DNA of 64,000 nucleotides from Photorhabdus luminescens subsp. luminescens (GTDB lineage Bacteria; Pseudomonadota; Gammaproteobacteria; Enterobacterales; Enterobacteriaceae): NCBI RefSeq assembly GCF_001083805.1, contig NZ_JXSK01000009.1, positions 1 to 64,000 of the forward strand, read 5' to 3'. Shown piece by piece: positions 57,721 to 64,000 of this stretch (position 1 is its first letter; each line of letters starts with the position of its first letter). The notes under the pieces were generated by a model. It saw only the letters and a program-made list of their open reading frames with translations, ran no database searches and was not told where the DNA came from. The position numbers and the translations under genes were made by a program.

Positions 57721-58037
57721 TAACAGCAGTCAGTAGTAGACAATCTCCACACGACAGTAGTGACACCATTGAGCACGGTACTGATATCTTTCGTCTCCAG
57801 ATAACCCCGTACAAGACGTGCTCAATACATGAAGCGAAAAGCAAGCTATTTCTCACCTGGCGAAACGTAATTTAATAAAAATCACTTATCATTAACACCC
57901 TCTTATTAGCAAGAAAAATAAGAAAACACGTGACATCACTCGATTAAACCACCATCAATACATAAATAAAATTTGATAATGTGATTTTTGCTCACTTCCC
58001 TAGAATTGTACTTTCCCATTTCTAAGAGGATTAAATC
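57721..58037. other. Intergenic region ppc-secreted protein gene
   Basis: 317 bp. I recognise no gene. The AT content rises towards the downstream gene. An AGAGG ribosome site lies just before 58038. No convincing terminator for ppc is seen. Confidence 0.5.
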
Positions 58038-58619
58038 ATGAAGAAAAATAAACTTGCCATTTTACTATCTCTTGCTTCCTTGTTTGGCGTTAATGCCTAT
58101 GCCCAAACAGAGCAACCGAAGGAGGTTCCTACTGCTCAAAATGCCCTGACAGCGCAACCCCAGTTGCTGCCTAACCCTGAGAGCCCTATCCGGGCCGAAG
58201 AAGAGAAAGAGCTCAACGCTAAATCTGGGGTAGCTTACATCCCTGCACCTCCGCTAACCAATATGTGGGTCTATGCCGTTGGCTCAACGAATTGCGGATG
58301 GGAGTACACTTCCAACTTGCTGGTGACAAACTGCAATCACGGGGGACAGCAGCTACGCGCTGCCGTTCTGGAAATTGGCTACGGATACAGTTCCTTTACT
58401 TGGATGAACGGCGGTATACTGCCATACTCGCTGTACTCTTCTACACCAGTTTGCATTACAAACGGGCATTACAATTGGCCATGTGCTGCGGGCCAAATTG
58501 TGGTTGGCTTCCTTAAGGAATACAGCCTCGACGGCTACCAGAATGGTATTTTCAGATACCAGAATACTTCCGCTAATTGGCCTCAGAATACCATGTCAGT
58601 GCAGATCAGCATCCTTTGA
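58038..58619 (+). CDS. Secreted protein, probably YolA-like (DUF4879)
   Basis: 193 aa with a clear Sec signal peptide (MKKNKLAILLSLASLFGVNAYA, cleavage before QTEQ). A low-complexity Pro/Gln/Glu segment (about 23-68) leads to a compact domain beginning APPLTNMWVYAVGSTNCGWEY. That domain has four cysteines suited to two disulfides, an NHGGQQLRAAVLEIGYGY stretch and an FRYQNTSANWPQNTMSV end. It resembles the DUF4879/YolA family from memory; this needs a domain search. Function unknown. It stands alone between ppc and the effector pair, so it could be a small secreted factor acting on the host. Confidence 0.65.
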   Translation: MKKNKLAILLSLASLFGVNAYAQTEQPKEVPTAQNALTAQPQLLPNPESPIRAEEEKELNAKSGVAYIPAPPLTNMWVYAVGSTNCGWEYTSNLLVTNCNHGGQQLRAAVLEIGYGYSSFTWMNGGILPYSLYSSTPVCITNGHYNWPCAAGQIVVGFLKEYSLDGYQNGIFRYQNTSANWPQNTMSVQISIL

Positions 58620-58642
58620 CTTGCTGAAACCCACTCAATCTG

Positions 58643-58666
58643 TCAGGGGCGGGAAACCGCCCTTGA
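58643..58666 (+). terminator. Terminator-like hairpin after the secreted protein gene
   Basis: TCAGGGGCGG-GAAA-CCGCCCTTGA: a strong GC-rich stem-loop with a GAAA tetraloop, 23 bp after the stop, followed by TTAAAG. Confidence 0.6.
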
Positions 58667-58767
58667 TTAAAGTTTGCAATCATGCACCTGACTAATCTCT
58701 CAAAACCCTTTAGATTTTTCACCTAATTTCTCCGCCCACATTGGGTGAGAGTTTAAAACGATTTTTG

Positions 58768-59163
58768 CTAGACTTTGTGCCACGAAGCCCCTTGGTTGCC
58801 GAACGGCAACCATTCTTGGCTTTCTGTGGTAGAAGACGTAGCTATGAGGTCCCTAGCTTGTTGTAACATCCGTTCCACCAAACTGGTCAGCAACTCAGCA
58901 TCTAGTCTCTCCAACCATTCACGGCTCCAGAGCAGAGTCTCGCCTTCACCACTGCGACTCAATTGCAGTGATGGCCAGTCGGCCAGTGTAGCCAACGAAC
59001 GAGGTTCAACATTACCTAGCGGGATAAACAAAGTCACCAGTTCGTCGCGTTGGCGGATATGCAGACTAAAAGGGCCGAGCGGCAGATCGAGCCCCTCCGA
59101 GTGCAGAGATTCTTCGGTCTGTCCGAGGCGTCGGCACAGCTCCGATAATAAGGCATTGAACAT
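58768..59163 (-). CDS. slcT: Type III secretion chaperone for LopT (SycT/SlcT type)
   Basis: 131 aa, small and acidic, fitting the class I chaperones of the CesT/SycT family (N-terminal helix MFNALLSELCRRLG, then beta strands FSLHIRQRDELVTLFIPLG). Such chaperones bind the N-terminal region of their effector and keep it export-competent. It starts 2 bp after lopT, so the two are coupled. GC content is higher than in flanking DNA, which suggests acquisition as a unit. The family call is by context and resemblance. Confidence 0.8.
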   Translation of the reverse strand: MFNALLSELCRRLGQTEESLHSEGLDLPLGPFSLHIRQRDELVTLFIPLGNVEPRSLATLADWPSLQLSRSGEGETLLWSREWLERLDAELLTSLVERMLQQARDLIATSSTTESQEWLPFGNQGASWHKV

Positions 59164-59165
59164 AG

Positions 59166-60116
59166 TTACTCTTTATGGTTGTCAAACACAGATTCAGTCG
59201 GCGGCCACAGGTTAGCGATCGGTGGATTACTCGGCGTGCCTTGCAACCTACCACCTATGGTCGCAGCCCAAGGATCGATGACGTGTGCTTGCTTACCCCA
59301 AGTTTCGGGTTTGCTGAGTTCACTGTTGGGATCACGACCGACCACTACAAAGCAGTGGGTCTGGCTATGCCCCTTGGCACCACGATGAGCGACTACCTCA
59401 ATGCGCTGTTGGTCACCTTGATTGTGCTTCATCAGTTCGGCTGCCGCAGAATAGGCCAAGGTAGTGCAGCAACCAGCCTGAGCTTGAGCGACACGGGCAG
59501 CGATAGATTGCAGTTGGTTGAGGCTAACGTTGCCTTGTCTAGCGGCGATAGCCGCCATGTTGGACATCATGTTGGCTTGGTTGTTACCCCTCAGGCGCTC
59601 CGGGCTGTCATTGAATAACCGCAATCTCTCCATAATTTGCTGATAATGGGGATTCTGCTTACTGACGAAAGTACCGGCATCGGTGCATGCATAGGTCCCC
59701 ATTTTCTGTAAGACTGGCATAGCCTGCTGTAACATCGCTTGGGAATCGGACGCCATTACCTTTGGTTGAAAGGTACGCACCACGGCGCCTTGCTCTGCCA
59801 GAGCCTGTTTAAGATCGGCAAGGCGGGTGCTACGGGCCGCCACCTCTTTGGGATGGTGGTTCTCCCAGTGCTGGATAGCATCCTGCACCCGTTGGGCTTG
59901 CGCGCTGTTGGGAGCATTCTGCAACTGGCGCAATTCGGTGATCAAATGCTTGAGATCCGAGCTCTGGAAATGCAGCGGTCCACGTCGGACAGACTGTTCA
60001 AACAAACGATTACCCTGTTCGAGTAGGGGAGAAGATACAGTGTGCTGAGGAGCTTGTGTTTGGCTAAGCGGTGCATGGCCGCTAATGGATGAAATTGGCA
60101 TTACCTTTTCCAACAT
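59166..60116 (-). CDS. lopT: Type III effector LopT, YopT-family cysteine protease
   Basis: 316 aa. YopT-type papain-like proteases cleave prenylated Rho GTPases near their C termini and release them from host membranes. The catalytic triad is visible: Cys216 or Cys217 in AQAGCCTTLAYSAAAEL, His254 in SQTHCFVVVG, and Asp281 in HVIDPWA. The N-terminal about 60 residues are Ser/Gln-rich, as expected for a secretion signal and chaperone-binding region. It is adjacent to its chaperone gene. Photorhabdus LopT is known; no secretion apparatus genes are in this window. The start could also be residue 6. Confidence 0.88.
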   Translation of the reverse strand: MLEKVMPISSISGHAPLSQTQAPQHTVSSPLLEQGNRLFEQSVRRGPLHFQSSDLKHLITELRQLQNAPNSAQAQRVQDAIQHWENHHPKEVAARSTRLADLKQALAEQGAVVRTFQPKVMASDSQAMLQQAMPVLQKMGTYACTDAGTFVSKQNPHYQQIMERLRLFNDSPERLRGNNQANMMSNMAAIAARQGNVSLNQLQSIAARVAQAQAGCCTTLAYSAAAELMKHNQGDQQRIEVVAHRGAKGHSQTHCFVVVGRDPNSELSKPETWGKQAHVIDPWAATIGGRLQGTPSNPPIANLWPPTESVFDNHKE

Positions 60117-60427
60117 AAATTGAATTCATTAAGGGCATCTTAGTATTTTTCCTGCCTTGCTTTATGTAAAAAAGTGACCCGATTTTTATCTGTTTTAGGT
60201 GTCAGAAGAGAAAGATCATTTGGGGATAGGTGTCCAAAATTATGAACCACAGCAGTTCATATCATACTGGACGAAGGCTTATGATGGACTTTACTTATTA
60301 AACCGAGATGATCTAACAATGACAATGTAATGTGGGGATACAAACTCAATATTAAAACTTGCTTACTCAATTTTTAAACAGCAAAATAGCGTATACATTA
60401 ATTTACCGTACTTAAAGAGGCATGATA
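60117..60427. other. Intergenic region lopT-antitoxin
   Basis: 311 bp, AT-rich, with no frame I recognise. It must hold the lopT promoter (minus) and the promoter of the antitoxin gene (plus), but I cannot place either with confidence. Confidence 0.5.
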
Positions 60428-60697
60428 ATGGCTGCTATCGCTCGATTTGATTTAAAGATGGACACAGATGAAAAGGAAGTTATTTCTCGCGCCGCGGCTT
60501 TAATGGGCACAACAATGGCCGTATTCGTGCGCCCAGCAGCTAAAGAGAAAGCACGTGAGCTATTAGATAGAGACTCTCGCATAACAATGACAGCCCAGGA
60601 TTTTCAGGCATTCACAACCGCTTTGAATGACGCTTTCGCCCCCAATACTGCTTTACAAAACGCAATAAACACAACACACAAGATTAAACATGCCTAA
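60428..60697 (+). CDS. DUF1778 (TacA-type) antitoxin, apparently without its toxin
   Basis: 89 aa. The N terminus (ARFDLKMDTDEKEVISRAAALMG) fits a ribbon-helix-helix DNA-binding domain; the C-terminal half (SRITMTAQDFQAFTTALNDAFAPN) is typical of DUF1778 antitoxins that neutralise GNAT acetyltransferase toxins. The ATG at 60428 is 7 nt from GAGG and is preferred over the one at 60422. The GNAT toxin gene normally follows at once, but only an 8-codon frame (ATG at 60690) is present. Confidence 0.82.
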   Translation: MAAIARFDLKMDTDEKEVISRAAALMGTTMAVFVRPAAKEKARELLDRDSRITMTAQDFQAFTTALNDAFAPNTALQNAINTTHKIKHA

Positions 60698-60969
60698 AGA
60701 GAGTTTTTTGAGCTAAACGTACCCAACACAAACTACATTATCAGAAAAAAACAAAAACCCATATTTGCATTGAGTTGATATCCGTATGCTATTTGGCACG
60801 AAATGAACAAGAATATTTTACAATATATGTGTAGAATATGGAGTGTATACAGTGTTAGTTATATACTTTAAAAGGCGTATGAACGGGATAGCGGAAGCTA
60901 GGCGTCTAATCCAACCAATGGTTACCAGCCCAAGAGCGGTTATAAAGAGTTCCCAGTTAAATTTCTTAG
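60698..60969. other. Intergenic region after the antitoxin
   Basis: No gene recognised. A frame starting at the ATG overlapping the antitoxin stop (60690) ends after eight codons, which could be a decayed toxin start. Confidence 0.5.
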
Positions 60970-61015
60970 TTATAAAGTAAAAAACCTCACAATGATGAGG
61001 CTTTTTACTTTATAA
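60970..61015. terminator. Long bidirectional hairpin at the end of the hypothetical gene
   Basis: TTATAAAGTAAAAA-a-CCTCA, loop CAATGA, TGAGG-c-TTTTTACTTTATAA. That is 19 paired bases with one A-C mismatch. A/T tracts flank the GC core on both sides, so it can terminate both strands. The stop codon of the minus-strand gene (61005-61007) lies inside it. Confidence 0.85.
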
Positions 61016-61547
61016 CTTTTCTAACCTGAATATTGTGAGCAATAACAAAAAAGTTTATTTTTTTCTTCTGTGGCTGAATCGTACTATGATCGCTATCTCT
61101 GACGTAAGCACTTTCTACAAATAATCGCAATTTCCCTCGACTTTCTCGTGATACTTTGAAATAGATTTCATAATCTACAATTTCTCCATTGTCATTAGTA
61201 ATTTCAATAGTAAAAAAATTTCCTTTCCCTGTCTTATAACAAATTCTTGAACTTATTGTTTTTACTATATCTGGAAGGCAGAAAGACATAGCGTATCGTT
61301 TAAAACAGAAAACACGTGTTTCTCGAGAATCTGAATAATAGAGATCCCTGGGATAATTAGAAAGAGTTTCACCCTTGCGCTTATTAGGCTTCAAAGTAAA
61401 GCAATGTAGGCTAAACTCAACAATAAATTTATAGCTTTTCTCCGGCTTGATACCTTCTTTTTCCTGAATGTAAATGAATCCGAATTCATCAAGATGATTA
61501 AGTCTATATTCTTGACCATTAAAAATAAAACCACTCCAGTTCTTAAT
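61005..61547 (-). CDS. Hypothetical protein with unclear start
   Basis: 180 aa if read from an ATT at 61547, or 129 aa from a TTG at 61394. The longer reading looks protein-like throughout (KNWSGFIFNGQEYRLNHLDE and KPEKSYKFIVEFSLHCF). It is preceded by a strong GGGAGG 5 nt before the ATT, but no ATG, GTG or TTG lies between the in-frame stop and residue 50. Either ATT is the start or the ATG has been lost. No family recognised; the predicted fold is mostly beta with an acidic centre. An IS element sits 24 bp upstream of the ribosome site region and may cut it from its promoter. Confidence 0.55.
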   Translation of the reverse strand: MKNWSGFIFNGQEYRLNHLDEFGFIYIQEKEGIKPEKSYKFIVEFSLHCFTLKPNKRKGETLSNYPRDLYYSDSRETRVFCFKRYAMSFCLPDIVKTISSRICYKTGKGNFFTIEITNDNGEIVDYEIYFKVSRESRGKLRLFVESAYVRDSDHSTIQPQKKKINFFVIAHNIQVRKVIK

Positions 61548-61578
61548 AATTTCCTCCCTGAATTATGATATAAAATTA

Positions 61579-62295
61579 GGGGCTGTCCTAGATAAGTAAT
61601 TTGATCTAGGATATCCAAATGAGAAAAAGTCGGATTAGCCAATACAAGCAAAAACGTCTTCAGGAGCTCTTTGTGGCAGGGGCTACAGCTCGCACTGCGG
61701 CTGAGTTAGTGGGGGTCAACAAAACGACTTCAGCTTACTATTTTCACCGCCTCAGAGTTCTTATCGCTGATTATGTCGATGAACACTCCATGTTTGAAGG
61801 TGAAGTCGAGATAGACGAAAGCTATTTCGGGGGTAAACGTAAGGGAAAACGCGGGCGAGGTTCAGCCGGAAAAGTCCCTGTTTTCGGGCTTCTCAAGCGA
61901 GGTGGTAAGGTTTACACCCGCCTAATACCTAACGCCAAATCCGATACTTTGATTCCGATAATCACGGCGAAAATTAAGCCTGACAGCCTAGTCTACACAG
62001 ACAATTTTGCCAGCTATGATGTGCTGGACGTGTCCGATTTTAAACACTATCGAATTAACCATAGCACGGAGTTTGTAGACGCTAAAAATGGCCAAAACCA
62101 TATCAATGGGATAGAGAACTTTTGGAACCAAGCCAAACGTCATCTGCGTAAATTTAATGGCATACCAAAGGAACATTTTGAGTTCTTTCTCAAGGAATGT
62201 GAGTGGAGATTTAATACACCGGGTGTAAAAGACCAATTACATATTCTAAAACAAATAGTTAAGGGAAAAATATAATCGCTATCTAGGACAGCCCC
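61579..62295 (+). mobile_element. IS1595-family element, IS1016-like
   Basis: 717 bp with perfect 16-bp terminal inverted repeats (GGGGCTGTCCTAGATA) and an 8-bp target duplication TAAAATTA at 61571-61578 and 62296-62303. Size, ends and duplication length fit the IS1016 group of the IS1595 family. It has one transposase gene on the plus strand. Intact ends and intact transposase suggest a recent insertion. Confidence 0.93.
61619..62275 (+). CDS. IS1595-family transposase (ISXO2-like DDE domain)
   Basis: 218 aa. A short N-terminal helix-turn-helix-like part (GATARTAAELVGVNKTTSAYYFHRL) without the long zinc ribbon of larger IS1595 members, as in IS1016. The catalytic domain has VEIDESYFGGKRKGKRGRG (first Asp), SLVYTDNFASYDVL (second Asp) and NHINGIENFWNQAKRHLRKFNG (Glu/Asn and Lys). 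It is full length with no frameshift, so probably active. Confidence 0.93.
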   Translation: MRKSRISQYKQKRLQELFVAGATARTAAELVGVNKTTSAYYFHRLRVLIADYVDEHSMFEGEVEIDESYFGGKRKGKRGRGSAGKVPVFGLLKRGGKVYTRLIPNAKSDTLIPIITAKIKPDSLVYTDNFASYDVLDVSDFKHYRINHSTEFVDAKNGQNHINGIENFWNQAKRHLRKFNGIPKEHFEFFLKECEWRFNTPGVKDQLHILKQIVKGKI

Positions 62296-62303
62296 TAAAA
62301 TTA

Positions 62304-62875
62304 ATAGTAACCATGTATTATCTTGGAGTTGAAAAAATATCTCCAAAAAAATAGATATAAAGATTTTTATACCAAATCGCCTTACAATTCTCATCACATC
62401 TAAACAATAATTAATTAAATGCTCCAATAACCAATTCAATTAACAAATATAAACAATGACATATAAACATTCCCAGTGAGAGCATTATTAATTCTAACCA
62501 ATAGATATTATACAAAATAATTATTTTCCACAATACTTCATAAACAATCTTTAATTTATAATTATAAATAAGACAAAAATATATGTACGGGAAACCCAGA
62601 ACTTCTTTTTAGTTTAATCACTAATAATGATCGTTTCAGGTACGATACCGAAATTATCAACTTATACCACACCTTAAAATAAAATCATAAAAACTTTACT
62701 TAAAGCCAATCAGAAATATTAAAATAAATTTTACCTTTTTGCATTACACGCCTTAACATAATGTTCTAAGAATAAAAAAATAGAAATCATATAAATTAAA
62801 CTTAAATAATATATAAACCTAAAATTAATTTAAAAACCTACCTTCTATAAACATCTCAAAAATTACTTCTATCAA
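62304..62875. other. AT-rich region between the IS and the Tc toxin remnant
   Basis: About 570 bp with very high AT content and no reading frame of note on either strand. Before the IS inserted, it was directly upstream of the hypothetical gene at 61005 and may contain that gene's promoter. Confidence 0.5.
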
Positions 62876-62893
62876 GCTCTCCCAAAGGAGAGC
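62876..62893 (-). terminator. Hairpin downstream of the Tc toxin remnant
   Basis: GCTCTCC-TTTG-GGAGAGC on the minus strand, 25 bp after the toxin stop. The T tract following it is interrupted, so the call is moderate. Confidence 0.6.
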
Positions 62894-62918
62894 CTGTATT
62901 ATGTAATCGCGAAATTAA

Positions 62919-64000
62919 TTAACGGATGGTATAACGAATATGCAGAATAATATCGTTCATAGTTTGCAATATAGTTTTCTGTTTGTCGGTAGCATTAGGG
63001 AATTGAAGGTTCAGTGTACCCTCATCATCAAGCGCAATACCTTCAAATGGCAGGTATTTGCCATCGTTGAAATCCAACTGGAACTGGCCGCTATCATTAG
63101 TACCATGAGACACAGCCAACGCTGAACAGCCCTTCGGCAACTGAGTACTGCCACCATAACTGAGCATAGCCTGAACATCCTGATAAGGCCCAATCAACGC
63201 AGGCAGTGAAACACTGATTTGCTTAATACGACGAATCTTGTTATCACCAACAATACTGTCCGGGTAATCCGTTTTCAATTTCAAATCGGACAATTTGACC
63301 GAAGATGACAGAATAGCATTAGCTAATGACAAACCATTTTCTTTAGTTCCCGCTGTCCCTTCTCCCTTGTCCAGTAATACGGGTATTTGTTCCGCCAGAT
63401 TAAAACGATCCTTATCCGACAGCGAACCGTAAACTTCTGCTAATGAAACGGCGCGTTCCACTTCCAGAGCGCGAGATTCCCATTTCAGATATTCCTCTTC
63501 CATCTGTGCCAGATTTTGTATCAAAGCTTCTCCACACAATAAGCCGGCGTAAGTTCCCTGCCATGCACCCGGTTTGACAAAGCTAATGGAATTATCATTA
63601 GCTTCCCATTGATAGGATTGCTCTGCCATCAGGCAACGGGATATGGCCAAATCATAGAACTGGAAATAAATTCCCGACAAACTTCCTCGTAACCAACTAT
63701 ATAGTGCTTGATTACTGAATTTACTTTGCAAGAAGGTTAATTGTGCCTGAGCTTGTTGGGTTTTCAGATAATCTTTTTACATTTCAGCGGCTTCACGGCG
63801 AATAGCTGCTGCTTAGATTGTATTTAATCAGATAATTGTCGCTACCCTGTGGATACAGCTCAATATAATTCGTCTGGCCGGTATAATTATCTGATGGTGT
63901 TCGGGTTACACGAACCACTTCCATCTTACCCGCGTTATCAACCAACGGAATAACCAGAATATCACTGCTGTACCCAACATGTGATAATGAAGTAGTAACA
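62919..64000 (-). pseudogene. Tc insecticidal toxin, A-subunit (TcdA-like) remnant
   Basis: The minus strand encodes the conserved C terminus of a TcdA/TcaB-type toxin: KFSNQALYSWLRGSLSGIYF, KPGAWQGTYAGLLCGE, RRIKQISVSLPALIGPYQDVQAMLSYGG and NDIILHIRYTIR at the very end. Upstream the frame is broken twice. A TAA at 63777-63779 replaces the Gln expected in EMQKDYLKTQQ. Near 63811-63815 an AAAIRREAAEM helix segment is joined out of frame to YIELYPQGSDNYLIKYNL, a beta-rich part normally far upstream. This looks like an internal deletion plus a nonsense change, so no functional toxin is made here. The 5' part lies beyond the window. Confidence 0.85.

Noticed and set aside
57970..58000. CRP site upstream of the secreted protein gene (TGTGA...TCAC)
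   Set aside because: The half-sites are separated by 7 bp instead of 6 and the second half is incomplete.
61391..61651. 86-codon minus-strand frame crossing the IS left end
   Set aside because: It runs through the IS terminal repeat and transposase start and overlaps the more protein-like frame of the hypothetical gene.
62140..62439. 99-codon minus-strand frame over the IS right end
   Set aside because: It is antisense to the transposase, crosses the IS boundary and has no ribosome site.

Overview
The window is from a gammaproteobacterium of the order Enterobacterales. The best fit is Photorhabdus, and most of the content matches P. luminescens or a close relative. Core proteins are close to their E. 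coli counterparts and sit in enterobacterial gene order. The accessory end carries a YopT-type type III effector with its chaperone and the remains of an insecticidal Tc toxin gene, which is typical of Photorhabdus. Identifications rest on reading the sequence and on remembered families; no database search was run.

Layout. 1-4524: the 5' part of an rRNA operon on the minus strand (16S, tRNA-Glu, truncated 23S). 4688-14580: housekeeping genes in the order yrdA, yrdB-aroE-tsaC-yrdD-dprA, def-fmt-rsmB-trkA, arfA, zntR. 14188-28093: the alpha, spc and S10 ribosomal protein operons, all on the minus strand, with recognisable promoters, terminators and the S4-binding leader. 28175-31467: bfr, bfd, and tuf behind four tRNA genes. 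31856-34831: coaA, birA, murB. 34917-40976: a second, complete rRNA operon (16S, tRNA-Glu, 23S, 5S, tRNA-Thr, 5S), in direct orientation to the first. 41028-57720: murI, btuB, trmA, yijD, fabR, sthA, oxyR, argH-G-B-C divergent from argE, then ppc. 57721-64000: an accessory region with a secreted protein, the slcT-lopT pair, an orphan antitoxin, a hypothetical gene, an IS1016-type element and a broken Tc toxin gene.

The gene order joins two segments that are about 0.7 Mb apart in E. coli. The left part corresponds to the rrnD-S10-bfd region and the right part to the tufB-rrnB-arg-ppc region. The join lies at tuf: its upstream side looks like tufB (four tRNAs) and its downstream side looks like tufA (bfd-bfr).

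The most unusual features are: a 425-bp intervening sequence in helix 45 of both 23S genes that encodes a four-helix-bundle S23-type protein; related CTG-rich repeats in the 23S-5S spacer; an arfA gene ending inside a hairpin, as expected for non-stop control; a 7-bp tandem repeat running into the end of zntR; and a decayed toxin region next to an intact effector pair.
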